Shown here: piece after piece, positions 9,901-18,754 of the stretch | How the letters are laid out: each line of letters begins with the position of its first letter | Numbering within the stretch: the first letter of the stretch is position 1 | Assembly (NCBI RefSeq): GCF_014705605.1 | Contig: NZ_JACXIZ010000013.1 | Location: 62,001 to 126,000 of the forward strand | DNA: 64,000 nt | DNA from: Paenibacillus sabuli | GTDB taxonomy: Bacteria; Bacillota; Bacilli; Paenibacillales; Paenibacillaceae | Direction of reading: 5' to 3' | Made by a program: the position numbers and the translations under genes | Notes under the pieces: model-generated | The model's database searches: none | Told to the model about the DNA's origin: nothing | The model's input: the letters and a program-made list of their open reading frames with translations, nothing else

Positions 9901-12900
9901 CAGGCTCGACGCGCCGGCCCGCAGCACGAGGCAGGCGACAGCCGTCAGCAGGGTGCGCTCTTCCTCCGACAGCGCCTGAGCCGCCAGTACGCGGACACCC
10001 TCCGGCGCGGCGCCGTAGCGGTCGACCTCGTGATCGACGGCGCGCTGCAGCGTTTCCTGCATCGCCTGCTGGTAGCCTTCCCTGGATTCATTGAGCAGCA
10101 CGAGATCAAAAGGCACCCCCATGCGCCGCAAATATTCGTGTCCGACGAGCAGCTTGGCGACCAGCGGCAGCCCGCCGCGTCCGGCGACGCGAACGAGCAC
10201 GATCGGCCGGTCGCCGGACAGACCGTGCGGCCAGAGCGCGCTCTGGCCAAGCGTATTGCGGCGAATCGCTTCGATCCGCGCCTCGGACAGCGGCGGCGCA
10301 TACAGCACCTGGGCGCCGAGCGTCTGGAACATCGCCGCGTCGCGCGCGGTCACGCCCAAATGACGGAGCTCGATCTGGCCCCGATTCCAGGCGAGCTCGA
10401 ATACGCGTCCCAGAGCCGCCGCGCCGCTCAATCGGCGAATGATCGCCGCCGGCTCGGCGACGTCGTAGCTCGCGGCCGTCACGGCGTACAGCACGGCGCG
10501 CTGCCCCGGCTCGATGCTGAAGCGCCGGCGGACGACGAGCGCCGGGTCGGCGACCGAGCCGGTCCGGCCCTGCAGCGGCGCGCGCAGCGCTTGCGGCTCG
10601 GCGAGCGTGCGGCCGCGGCCGATGAAGGCGGCGCGATCGGTCTCGAATTCGAGCGCCGCGCCGGGGTCCTCCGGCAGCAGCAGCGCATGGGCCGCGCTCA
10701 TCACCTCGTCCCCGCTCTGACGCGGCCGTCGGTGCGCCAGCAGACACTGCGCCTGCTCGTCGTAAGACGTCTTGATGAACAGCTTGCTGAACGCCGGATG
10801 CGCATCGTCGGCCATCGCCTCGGCCAGCGCCGGCTCCACGTACGTCGTCACCTCGTAAATTTTGGCTACGCCGCTCGTATTGGTCAGCGTCAACCGCCGC
10901 ACCTCGGCGCTGGCCTCCGGCGAGACGACGACGGCCAGCTCCGTCTCGGTCGCCTCGCGGCGATCCGTGAACACCGCCTGATCCTGCGTGAACCGCACCT
11001 CCAGCTCTGCAGACGCGGCGCCGCACGGATAGGGGGTCGGCGACCAGACGGCGTCGGCCGAGACATCGCGGATGTAGAGACAGCTGCCCCATGCTTCAGT
11101 GGCCGCGTCGGCGCGCCAGCGCGTGACCGAAGCCGTGCCGAGCCGCAGGAAGCCGCCGCCCGTCGCGGTGACGCCCGCCGTCAGACTGCCGCCCGAGAGC
11201 AGCGCCACCTCGGGCAGGCGCGGCACGCCGCCGATGAACGTGCGCGCCCCGTCGGCGTGCTCCGGCCGGGCCGGGATGCCGTGCGTCCGCGTCATCGCCG
11301 GATGACGAATCAGCTTCGGCCGCTCCGGCAGCCGCTCTTGGAGCAGCAGCTCGGCGGCGCGCACCCGCTTGTCGCGATGGAATCGCTCGATCATGACGTC
11401 GCCTCCCAGCAGATTGGCCAGTGTCAGCAGGCTCATGCCCTGGTGATGGGCCATGAAGCTCTGCACCACGGCGTAGCGCTGGCTGCCGGGCAGGCGCTCC
11501 GGCGTATAGTCCACCGCTTCGTAGAAGCCGTACTTGCCGCGCGCGCCAAGGCGCTGCAGCTCCTCGAGCGCCTGCTCCGCCGCTCGCCGCGCATACGGCA
11601 GGGCGAGGATGGTGGCATACGGCGAGACGACGAGATCGCGCTCGAGGCCGCGCTTGAAGCCCAGCCCCGGCACGCCGAACGCCTGATACTGATAATTCAT
11701 CTGATGGTCGAAGGCGTAATAGCCCGACTCCGATACGCCGAGCGGCACCCCGCACTGGCGCGCATACTCGAGCTGCCGCTCGACGACCGCACGGTTGGTG
11801 CTGTCCCACACGCTGCTGCGATAGGTGCGCATCAGCAGGGACGGCATCAAGTATTCGAACATCGTGCCCGACCACGACAGCAGCGCCGGCCGCCCGGCGG
11901 CGCGCGTCATCGTGCGCCCCAGCACATTCCAGTGCGAGACCGACACCTGACCGAGCGCGATGGCGACGAAGCTGGCCTGACGCGCCTCCGAGGCCATCAG
12001 ATCGTAGAGCACTTGGTCGCGCTCATGCCGCTGCACATGGTAGCCGAGCGCGAGCAGCTTGGCATCGGCGTCGTAGAGCGGACGGAAGTCCGTCGCTTCG
12101 ATCAGGCGCTCCATGCGCTGCACGAGCCGCTGGCCGCGCTTGTCCCAGCCCGCTCCGCCGCGCCGCTCGGCAGGCGCGGACGCGCCCGCCAGCGCGCCCC
12201 GGTCCGGCGCCAGCTCCTCGGCAAAAGCAACATTCAGCTCCTCCTGCGTATACGGCCCGCCCTGCGGCCGAAGCGGCGCGTTCAGATCGCGGCCGATCCA
12301 TTCCGCCACGCCTTCCTTGGCGGCAACGAGCGCGCCAACGAGATTGCCGGAATCGACGGTCGAGACGTAGATCGGCTGCAGCGGGCGCAGCGTCGTCGTA
12401 TCGTACCAGTTGTACAGGTGGCCCTCCCACTTGTCCAGCCGATCAAGCGTGTCGAGCGTCCGCTCCAGCCGCTCGATCATCGCCGTCGTATCGATGAAGT
12501 CAAAGTCGCGGGCCGCCACGACCGCGGTCAGATAGAGCCCGATATTCGTCGGCGAGGTGCGGTGCGCGATGCCGACCGGCGGATCGAACTGCACGTTGTC
12601 CGGCGGCAGCCAGTGCTCGCGCGCGGTCACGAAGTCGTCGAAAAACGCCCAAATCTCCCGCGCCAGGCCGTGCAGCGGCCCGTCCTCCGCCGGCGTGGAC
12701 GCAGCGGCGACCGGGCGCTCCAACGCCCGAACGAGCAGAGGGGCAGCCGCCCACAAGGCAGCCAGAGCCAATCCTGCGGCGAACTCGCCCGGCGCCGCAC
12801 CACTCGCCGCCACGGCGATGACGAAGGCCGCGATGAAGAGCCAGCCGCCGGCCAGACCCCAAAAGACCGGCTTGGCGCCGGACTGCTGGCGGCGCTCCTG

Positions 12901-15792
12901 CTCGGCCGAGCTGACCCACTCCAGCAGATGGCGCCGCGAGACGAGCAACCGGTAAAGCGTGCGGCCGATCGCGTCAAGCAGCATAAAGGTCTGGTACGGC
13001 AGCGCCGCCAGCGTCACCGCCGTCTGACCGGCTGCCGTGCGCAGTCCCTTGGCCTGCTGGCGCCAGCCGCGCGGATGCAGCAGCTGCAGCAGCACCGGCA
13101 GGCCGAGCGTCGCCAGCACGGCGGCCAGCCACAGACCCGGCCGACCGGGCAACCCGGCGTAGGCGAGCAGCAGCAGCGCCGCATAGAGCGGCGCCATCAG
13201 ACTGCGCCGCAGGTTGTCCACGATCTGCCAGCGCGTCAGCGCCGACAGATCGACCGCGCTGCGCTGGCCGCGGCGGTCGCGGACCGCCGGGAGCAGCCAC
13301 GGCAGCAGCTGCCAGTCGCCGCGCACCCAGCGGTGCTGGCGCTGCTGCGTCGCGTAGAAGGTCGCGGGCTGGCCGTCGATCAGCTCGATATCCGACAGCA
13401 GTCCGGCCCGCAGGAAGCCGCCCTCGAGCAGGTCGTGGCTGAGCACGCGATTGTCCGGTATGCGCTCGCCGAGCACGCGGTGAAAGCTCGTCGCTTCGAA
13501 AATGCCCTTGCCGGTAAAGATGCCCTCCCCCAGGCCGTCCTGATACGGATCGGATACCGCGAACGCATACGGATCGATGCCCGGCGCGCTGGAGACGAGC
13601 CAGGCCAGGCGGGATCGCATCACCGACTCGTAACTCATCCCGATGCGCGGCTGCAGGACGCCGTAGCCCTCGACGACCCGAGTTCCGGCGGCATTGAGCC
13701 GCGGCCGATTGTAAGGCAGATGGATCGTGCCGATCATCCGCTGCGCGCTGCCCAGCGGCAGCGCCGTGTCCGCATCGAGCGTCAGCACATAGCGGACCTG
13801 CGGATAGAGCGAGCGCTCGCCCACGATCGTCTCGAACGTCGTAGCGCTCCCGCCCTGCAGCAGCTCCGCCAGCTCCACCAGCTTGCCCCGCTTGCGCTCC
13901 CAGCCCATCCACACACCCTCCGCCTCGTTCCATTCGCGGCGCCGCTGCAGCAGGTGAAACGGCCGGCCGGGATAGCGTGCATTGAGCCGCTCGATGCCGA
14001 GGCGCGCCTCGTCCATCAGCACCTCGTCGGAGGTCATGCGCGCATGATCGGCGTCCGCATAATCGCCCAGCAGCGCGAAGTGCACCTGCGGGTCGCGCGT
14101 CGCCAGATAATGCAGCTCCAGACGCTCGGTCAGCTCCTGCACCTCCCGCGCCGTGGACCAGATGACCGGGACGACGACCAGCGTCGTCGCCTCCGGCGGC
14201 ACCGCCGCGGAGAAGTCGTAGCGCAGCAGCGGCTGCGGCGTCGTGACGCCGCGGATCAGCAGATGCGCGCCCGTGACCGCCCACTCCAGCGCAGGCAGGA
14301 GCAGCAGTGCGCCGATGCCGATCCATTGCGGCCAGCCCAGACCGCCCCCGCTGCCGACGAGCAGCGCCAGCAGCACAAGCGCCGCGGCGCTCAGCACCGC
14401 CAGCAGGCGGGCGTACATGCTCCCGGCGCGGCGCTTGACGACGCTCTCCGGGAGCGCGCGCGGATGGCTGTAGGCCCGCAGCTTGCGCTGCAGCGCGCGA
14501 AGCCCGTCTCCTTCCAGCAGATAATAGGCAAAAAAAGCTCGGCGCGGCGGCAACACGGCTTCTTGGTCCGACTGGCGCGCTACGGCCGAGACCTGAGCGG
14601 AAGGCGCGCCCGAAGTGGGTACGCCCGAGGCCTGGACCGCTTGCGCTGCCGAGCCGGGCGTATGAGCGGTCTGCTCGTCTGCGCCGGGGTGCGCGGCGCT
14701 TCCGGTCTCTGCTCCTGAGCGGTCGGCGGCGCCGGCCGGCGCCCCGAGCGACGCAGGCTGTGCCGCCCCGAGTCGGGCCGCTGTCTCTTCGCCAGCCTGG
14801 TCGGCCAGCTCGACCGCCGCTCGTGCGACCAGACTCTCCGGCACGCGCAGCCGCCGCGAGAGCCGCTCTACCCGCGCGCGCAGCGTATTGCGACTGGCCA
14901 GATCGAGCTTGGCGTAGTCGCCCGTACGCTCGCGCCGCAGCGTCCGCTCGACGAGACTGATGCGTTCGAATGCTTCCAGCCACGACAGGCGGCTCAGCTT
15001 GCGCAGACTGCCGATCAGATTGCCGGTGCGCACCTGGTAGTCCGCCTGCAGCTGATATTCGTAAGTGATAATTTTGTCGAGGCTGTCTTGTCCGTTCTCC
15101 AGCTTGTTTTTCAGCCATTCGCGGACCGCCGCCGATTCGCCGGACCATTCCCGCAGATGCTTGATGAGATGCACGACGACTGGCCCGGACAGCGGCAGCT
15201 CGAGACCGGCCTCGGCGAGCATCCACTCCATCGCTTCCGGCGCGAGCTCGGCCGGCTTGGCGGCGGTCAGCGCGCGCTCGACGCGCCGACAGATGTCGCG
15301 GCGCTCGCGCAGCAGCCGCATCGCTTCGGCGAGCTGACGGATAATCGCCAGCCGCAGCACCTGCGGCACCGCCCACGCTTCGGCCAGGGTCAGCAGCGAT
15401 ACCTCTTGGTACGCGCCGAGCAGCGCCTGCAGCATCTCCTCGTCCAGCGTACCGTCATTCTCCTTCAGGAAGTGGCCGCACAACGCCAGCACGCGCGCCT
15501 CGCCGCTGCCGCGCAGCTGCGGCAGCGCCTTCAGCGCGCGGCGCGTGTCGGGGTCGAGCACGATCAGCGCCTGCTCTTCCAGGAATTCCGAATGGTCCAG
15601 CAGCCATTCCTCGGCCGGCTGCGTGCACGGCACGCTCTCGCTGCGCAGCTCCTCCACGAAGGCGCGGAGCTCGTCGATATCCGCTTCGATGGCGCGCCAC
15701 AGCCGCGTCGAAGGGCGGCGACGCATATAGGGGTCGTGCGTTAATGCCAGTTTGCGAGCTTCTTCTTTGAGTTGTTCTTGATTTAGGATCAT
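6997..15792 (-). CDS. Cyclic beta-1,2-glucan synthase-like protein (GT84 + GH94)
   Basis: Giant membrane protein (2931 residues from the ATG at 15792; a second ATG 11 codons upstream at 15825 also has a GGGAG). By family it polymerises UDP-glucose into beta-1,2-glucan and cyclises it. Residue numbers here count from the upstream ATG. Order: helical N-terminal region to about 330; Ala/Pro-rich linker about 345-420; membrane segments with a glycosyltransferase whose DADTALPLG (near 678) and QRQHRWVRGDW (near 825) motifs are intact; more membrane helices; a glycoamylase-like region starting near 1067 (EHWLPPDNVQFD); sugar-binding beta-sandwich domains split by an Ala/Thr/Pro linker near 1990-2075; a C-terminal GH94 phosphorylase-like domain with GDWNDGMN near 2608, containing the putative catalytic Asp. 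Stands alone. Product specificity is inferred from the NdvB/Cgs architecture. Confidence 0.9.
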   Translation of the reverse strand: MILNQEQLKEEARKLALTHDPYMRRRPSTRLWRAIEADIDELRAFVEELRSESVPCTQPAEEWLLDHSEFLEEQALIVLDPDTRRALKALPQLRGSGEARVLALCGHFLKENDGTLDEEMLQALLGAYQEVSLLTLAEAWAVPQVLRLAIIRQLAEAMRLLRERRDICRRVERALTAAKPAELAPEAMEWMLAEAGLELPLSGPVVVHLIKHLREWSGESAAVREWLKNKLENGQDSLDKIITYEYQLQADYQVRTGNLIGSLRKLSRLSWLEAFERISLVERTLRRERTGDYAKLDLASRNTLRARVERLSRRLRVPESLVARAAVELADQAGEETAARLGAAQPASLGAPAGAADRSGAETGSAAHPGADEQTAHTPGSAAQAVQASGVPTSGAPSAQVSAVARQSDQEAVLPPRRAFFAYYLLEGDGLRALQRKLRAYSHPRALPESVVKRRAGSMYARLLAVLSAAALVLLALLVGSGGGLGWPQWIGIGALLLLPALEWAVTGAHLLIRGVTTPQPLLRYDFSAAVPPEATTLVVVPVIWSTAREVQELTERLELHYLATRDPQVHFALLGDYADADHARMTSDEVLMDEARLGIERLNARYPGRPFHLLQRRREWNEAEGVWMGWERKRGKLVELAELLQGGSATTFETIVGERSLYPQVRYVLTLDADTALPLGSAQRMIGTIHLPYNRPRLNAAGTRVVEGYGVLQPRIGMSYESVMRSRLAWLVSSAPGIDPYAFAVSDPYQDGLGEGIFTGKGIFEATSFHRVLGERIPDNRVLSHDLLEGGFLRAGLLSDIELIDGQPATFYATQQRQHRWVRGDWQLLPWLLPAVRDRRGQRSAVDLSALTRWQIVDNLRRSLMAPLYAALLLLAYAGLPGRPGLWLAAVLATLGLPVLLQLLHPRGWRQQAKGLRTAAGQTAVTLAALPYQTFMLLDAIGRTLYRLLVSRRHLLEWVSSAEQERRQQSGAKPVFWGLAGGWLFIAAFVIAVAASGAAPGEFAAGLALAALWAAAPLLVRALERPVAAASTPAEDGPLHGLAREIWAFFDDFVTAREHWLPPDNVQFDPPVGIAHRTSPTNIGLYLTAVVAARDFDFIDTTAMIERLERTLDTLDRLDKWEGHLYNWYDTTTLRPLQPIYVSTVDSGNLVGALVAAKEGVAEWIGRDLNAPLRPQGGPYTQEELNVAFAEELAPDRGALAGASAPAERRGGAGWDKRGQRLVQRMERLIEATDFRPLYDADAKLLALGYHVQRHERDQVLYDLMASEARQASFVAIALGQVSVSHWNVLGRTMTRAAGRPALLSWSGTMFEYLMPSLLMRTYRSSVWDSTNRAVVERQLEYARQCGVPLGVSESGYYAFDHQMNYQYQAFGVPGLGFKRGLERDLVVSPYATILALPYARRAAEQALEELQRLGARGKYGFYEAVDYTPERLPGSQRYAVVQSFMAHHQGMSLLTLANLLGGDVMIERFHRDKRVRAAELLLQERLPERPKLIRHPAMTRTHGIPARPEHADGARTFIGGVPRLPEVALLSGGSLTAGVTATGGGFLRLGTASVTRWRADAATEAWGSCLYIRDVSADAVWSPTPYPCGAASAELEVRFTQDQAVFTDRREATETELAVVVSPEASAEVRRLTLTNTSGVAKIYEVTTYVEPALAEAMADDAHPAFSKLFIKTSYDEQAQCLLAHRRPRQSGDEVMSAAHALLLPEDPGAALEFETDRAAFIGRGRTLAEPQALRAPLQGRTGSVADPALVVRRRFSIEPGQRAVLYAVTAASYDVAEPAAIIRRLSGAAALGRVFELAWNRGQIELRHLGVTARDAAMFQTLGAQVLYAPPLSEARIEAIRRNTLGQSALWPHGLSGDRPIVLVRVAGRGGLPLVAKLLVGHEYLRRMGVPFDLVLLNESREGYQQAMQETLQRAVDHEVDRYGAAPEGVRVLAAQALSEEERTLLTAVACLVLRAGASSLRAQLRWHGTDNTSLPEPLGPSRQPSPPRAPGTTEATEATRAAAVAESETTDASEALETPNAARAAEPAAHRPAMSSPAAPAAAPNQADEARAARPESAAAPRSAAEELLYDNGWGGFTRDGRAYRMTIEHGRELPAPWSNVMANPAFGTLVTELGTGYTWWRNSRECKLTSWSNDPVLDPPSEKCYLRDERDGVVWDTAATSGAGEAVQVTHGRGYSGFVRDYAGIRSEQTVFVPWRDPVKLVRLKLTNTGRTRRELSVTYYAEWVLGVSRYGNGPLIETDWDGQAGLLLAVNRYQETFREAHAFLGIFADAEEGAGAARSSASATERTEPGGTASETPVGASAASSNSSPDSSDSSEHAELTWTGDRVEFIGRGGTVHRPAALQRTALSGRTGVYGDACGAVQRRIVLEPGETRTVNILLGCAADRAQAAELAGRYRSAAAAQAALAEVRAEWEALLGQVVVETPAKEMDLLMNGWLLYQSLACRMWARTAFYQAGGAYGYRDQLQDAQSMLHAYPELTRRQILLHAAHQYVEGDVQHWWHEETARGIRTQFSDDLLWLPYTVSRYVEHTGDAGVLDESAPYLTSAPLAAGEHERYEATVQADERGTVYAHCLRAIDLALSRIGEHGLPLIGIGDWNDGMNHVGSEGRGESVWLGWFLSDVLTRFEPICRAQGESERAARYEAARGALAEALDAHGWDGHWYRRAFTDAGDWLGTMAGEECRIDAIAQSWSVLSGAGAPDKTMRAMEAFDRELVDRELSIARLLTPPFEHSEPSPGYIQGYPPGIRENGAQYTHGVLWGIAAWAKLGRGDKAFELLRLLSPITHTRTPGEVRRYVGEPYVMAADVYTAPPHKGHAGWTWYTGAAGWMYQVGLESVLGIRRRGDRLLVQPCIPADWPGYTVTYRYGRTRYRIEAANGSGTGVGVSRILLDGRELPAAEPDLHVHSAAPIAAIPLVDDGGAHIVELTI

Positions 15793-15825
15793 TCGATTCT
15801 CCCGTATAATTTGAAGTAGGTACAT

Positions 15826-16129
15826 GCTGTTGCTCCCGTGCGCTTATGCGCAGACTTGGAAAAGGGTAACAATTTAAACATGTCCATATTTGCTTCAAAT
15901 TATGAGCCTGCGGGAAAACAACGTTGAACTTACAGGGCTCGACGTGGATAGCCCTCGATCCTATTGGTAGATGAAGTAGCCTAGATTGCGACGCAATTCC
16001 AGACGAAGCGGGCGGGTGCGGGTGCGGAAAGATCAGGGGGGCCGGAAGCCGGGCGGAGCGGCAGGCGCAGGTGGTGTCAATCCGGGCGGCAGCTCTGTAG
16101 AGTAAAGGACTGGTAGCACCAGCCCCTCC
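15826..16129. other. Glucan synthase leader up to the transposon end
   Basis: About 300 bases without a gene between the giant gene and the left end of the transposon at 16130. It holds the upstream region of the glucan synthase gene; I see no strong promoter match. The 5' side may have been shortened by the adjacent insertion or deletion. Confidence 0.5.
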
Positions 16130-16260
16130 TGTGAATTTGCACATTATCCCGGCAGCGTTTTAGCAAATTAAAGGGGCAAAAAAACAAGGGGATTTGGCAG
16201 AGATAAGCAGCATAATCCGGCAGCCAAGGGGCCATATTTTCACATTCTAGCGGCTGTTTT
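16130..16260. repeat. Transposon left end with repeated binding-site-like motifs
   Basis: The terminal TGTGAATTTGCACATT is followed by CACATTATCCCGGCAGC, a second CATAATCCGGCAGCC and a third CACATTCTAGCGGCTG, spaced tens of bases apart, plus TTTTAGCAAATTA at about 16158. The last motif is shared with the right end in opposite orientation. Confidence 0.65.
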
Positions 16261-16280
16261 CCCACCCTGCTGCTTCCATA

Positions 16281-16308
16281 AAAATGCAGCCAGCGGTTAG
16301 CTGGCTGC
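16281..16308 (-). terminator. Rho-independent terminator of the transposon operon
   Basis: Read on the minus strand: stem GCAGCCAGC/GCTGGCTGC (16286-16308) with a 5-base loop, followed by a T-rich run (complement of AAAA at 16281-16284). It lies about 40 bases beyond the DUF5348 stop codon. Confidence 0.8.
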
Positions 16309-16350
16309 CAAAGGGGCTTGTCGGATAGACAAGACCGAGGTATACTCCAT

Positions 16351-16587
16351 TCATCTCACCCGAATCCGGTAGCGGAAACCCGGATGCAGGTAGAAGCTGG
16401 TGTTCTGGACTATCACGTACCACTCCGCGTCCATTTCGACTCGGCAGGTTAGAAAGACGGTGCCTATCTGCAAGTCGAAAGATTCTCCGCAATGGACGGA
16501 TTGTGGATGGTCGTAAGCCTCCCGAATTTCCCAGCGTTCACTGGCGGAATTGAACAACAACCAGCCTTCACGGTAGGGGTTCGTCAT
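16351..16587 (-). CDS. DUF5348-like small protein
   Basis: 78 residues: GWLLFNSASERWEI near the start, a central HCGESFDLQIG, then RVEMDAEWYVIV and a closing GFRYRIRV. This pattern fits the DUF5348 family of small beta-rich proteins of unknown function often found beside transposon ATPase genes (recalled, not searched). It starts just after the ATPase stop codon (16597) and ends about 40 bases before the terminator, so it is the last gene of the transposon operon. A role in target choice or in regulating transposition would be a guess. Confidence 0.7.
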   Translation of the reverse strand: MTNPYREGWLLFNSASERWEIREAYDHPQSVHCGESFDLQIGTVFLTCRVEMDAEWYVIVQNTSFYLHPGFRYRIRVR

Positions 16588-16596
16588 GGTCAGACC

Positions 16597-17397
16597 TCAA
16601 AACCCGTGTTCAAGCGTGACGGCCCGGATGATGTCGGCGTCAATCTGCTCGGCTTTGCGCTGAAAGCCGAGCAGAAGGGCGCGAACCGCCAGTTTGTTAA
16701 TTAAACGGGGATAGCCCTTGCTGCAGACGGCCAGCGCTTCCATGGCCGCTTCCCCGAAGACCGGGTGCTTCGCACCGGCCAGCCCCATGTGGTGCTCCAC
16801 ATAGCCCTTTACTTCTTCCTTGCTCAAGGCGTCAACCTGGTGGCACAGCAGAAGGCGCTGTGCCAAGGGGCGGTTATGGTTAAGCGTGAGTCTGTCGCGC
16901 AAATAAGGCAACCCGCAAAGCAGCAAGACATAAGGATTGGACGAGTCCATCACAAAATTGAAAAGCACGTTCAAATCGCTGAGGAACACATCCTTGGCCA
17001 TTTGCATTTCATCGAGAATAAAAACCGGGGTCACCTTGCGTTCATGAAACGACGCGGTGACCGCCTGCTGAATTTGACGGAACAGATCCACCTTGCGCGT
17101 CTTGGGTTCTTCCCCCAATCCAAAGGCCAGACCACGGTAAAAGTCATTGACCGAGCCGGTTGAAAGCGGGAAATAGACGACCTTGTAGAGCGCTTTGTTC
17201 AACCCGTCGCTAAACACCCGCAAGGCATAGGTCTTGCCTGCGCCGGGTTCGCCCACCACCATGCCCATCCCCCGGGTTTGCTTCAAGTAGGCCAGCGCGG
17301 CGCTCGTCTCTTGAAAGGCGCTCGACGCATACGCCTGCTCGGACGTCACTTCTTTGGCAAAAGGCGTAGCGGCCAATGAGTAGAAGGCTTTATACAT
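16597..17397 (-). CDS. Transposon AAA ATPase (ExeA/TniB/TnsC-like)
   Basis: 266 residues. Walker A is GEPGAGKT (49-56), Walker B is VFILDE (about 125-130) and a conserved Arg-rich region follows (LRDRLTLNHNRPLAQRL). The N terminus MYKAFYSLAATPFAKEV is typical of ExeA/TniB-type transposition ATPases. Such proteins bind target DNA, recruit the DDE transposase and often provide target immunity. The ATG at 17397 overlaps the transposase stop by 8 bases, indicating translational coupling. An upstream in-frame extension exists but lies inside the transposase gene and is ignored. Confidence 0.88.
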   Translation of the reverse strand: MYKAFYSLAATPFAKEVTSEQAYASSAFQETSAALAYLKQTRGMGMVVGEPGAGKTYALRVFSDGLNKALYKVVYFPLSTGSVNDFYRGLAFGLGEEPKTRKVDLFRQIQQAVTASFHERKVTPVFILDEMQMAKDVFLSDLNVLFNFVMDSSNPYVLLLCGLPYLRDRLTLNHNRPLAQRLLLCHQVDALSKEEVKGYVEHHMGLAGAKHPVFGEAAMEALAVCSKGYPRLINKLAVRALLLGFQRKAEQIDADIIRAVTLEHGF

Positions 17398-18658
17398 CCG
17401 AATCACCGCCTTGCGCTTGCAGCTCTTTAAACGACAGCGGCGGCCGGTTGCGTTTGACATAGGCGTTATCCGCGAAGCGCACGAGCTTCGCCTCCGCGAC
17501 CGCCTTGCCTTCCTCGTACACATGCACGCGATGCTCGTCAAAGCGAATCTCGATCTTTCGTCCGGCATAGGCTTCGGGCAACTCATAGAGCCGGTTCTCC
17601 AGCGAGAAGGTGGCGTCCTGCTTGACGGTGCGCGTGGCTCTCCGCAGAAAGAGGGTATCGAGCAGCTTGGGGTCGGTAACGGTACGCACCTGATCGATCT
17701 GGGACAGATAGACCTCCAGCGGCATTTTGCCGTCCAGCGCAGCATGCGGCTTCCGATGGTAATCGGCCTCCAGCCACCGCCAGAAGCGTTCGTTGAGCTC
17801 CGCAAGGGAGGTGGCGGGCTCTGCTTCCAGCAGCGTATAAAAGCGGGTTTTGCAGGTCAGAAAATAACGTTCAATTTTGCCTTTCGCACGCGGATCGAAA
17901 TGACGGGTATGCAGGAGCTGAATCCCGAGCGAAGCGCAGGCAAACTGCAGGCTGTCCGAACGAAAGATCTTTCCATTGTCCGTATACAGTAAAGTCGGAA
18001 TCCCTCGCCGGAGCAGCGCTTCCTTCATCACGAGGCGCAGGCCTTCAAACTTCTCCGTGAGCACGAATTGGGCAAAGGGGACAAGCCGAGAGCAGTCGTC
18101 AATAAACGCAATTAAATGTGTGCGAACCGTTTTGCCGTCGATCTTTAGCCGGGGCCCTTCGCTCGCGTCTGTTTGCCAGAGCCTGTTGACCGTATCGTGA
18201 GCAAAGCGTTTGCGCTCCGCCTCCGGTGCACGTTCGCCCTGAAGCAGGCCGTGCAGGCGCAGGAAGCGATGAAGGGTGGCGTACGAAATCTGTCCGGGCA
18301 GGAGATGCCCCTGACCAATCAAATAATCGTAGAAGACCGTGACCGGCATCCCGCCATACTGCTTACGCAAAGCCAGCACGTGATCCTGCATCTCTGCGCT
18401 CAGCGTGCGGGATTTCCCTCGGTCCGAGCGTGTTCCGGGCTTCAAGCCGTCAAAGCCTTCACGTCGGTAGAACAGCAGCCATTCCAGAATCGTTTTGGCA
18501 GCGTAGGTTTTCTCGCCATAAACAGGTACCTGGTGTCGCTTGGCGGACGTCTCCGCCAAATAGGTGACACGATCCACTTGTCCGTTTAACAGCGGCGCAA
18601 TCAGGCCGTAACGAAACAAGGCAATCTTTTCTCGCAAAACTTCATCCATGGGGTTCAT
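17390..18658 (-). CDS. DDE transposase (integrase core, Mu/TnsB-like C-terminal domain)
   Basis: 422 residues. N-terminal helix-turn-helix region with VYGEKTYAAKTILEWLLFYR; integrase core with the catalytic triad WQTD (Asp164), LYTDNG (Asp227) and GKIERYF (Glu263), giving D,D(35)E spacing; C-terminal beta-barrel-like region with VKQDATFSLENRLYELP, as in transposases that work with an ATPase partner. It catalyses strand transfer at the element ends. AGGAGG lies 2 bases before the first ATG and 11 before the second (MDEVL), so either may be used. All catalytic residues are intact and the element could be active. Confidence 0.9.
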   Translation of the reverse strand: MNPMDEVLREKIALFRYGLIAPLLNGQVDRVTYLAETSAKRHQVPVYGEKTYAAKTILEWLLFYRREGFDGLKPGTRSDRGKSRTLSAEMQDHVLALRKQYGGMPVTVFYDYLIGQGHLLPGQISYATLHRFLRLHGLLQGERAPEAERKRFAHDTVNRLWQTDASEGPRLKIDGKTVRTHLIAFIDDCSRLVPFAQFVLTEKFEGLRLVMKEALLRRGIPTLLYTDNGKIFRSDSLQFACASLGIQLLHTRHFDPRAKGKIERYFLTCKTRFYTLLEAEPATSLAELNERFWRWLEADYHRKPHAALDGKMPLEVYLSQIDQVRTVTDPKLLDTLFLRRATRTVKQDATFSLENRLYELPEAYAGRKIEIRFDEHRVHVYEEGKAVAEAKLVRFADNAYVKRNRPPLSFKELQAQGGDSDV

Positions 18659-18754
18659 CGCCTCCTAATGGTATAGGCAGGCCAGCCGGCTAACCGCTAG
18701 GGACAGGATAACCGAAGTCCACGGGACAAGCGAGGAAAAAGGTTTGTGGAACCG

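Noticed and set aside
9880-14718. 1612-codon open frame antisense to the glucan synthase gene
   Set aside because: Typical mirror frame of high-GC coding sequence (Arg, Gln, Ala rich, no domain). The minus-strand gene has clear domains throughout.
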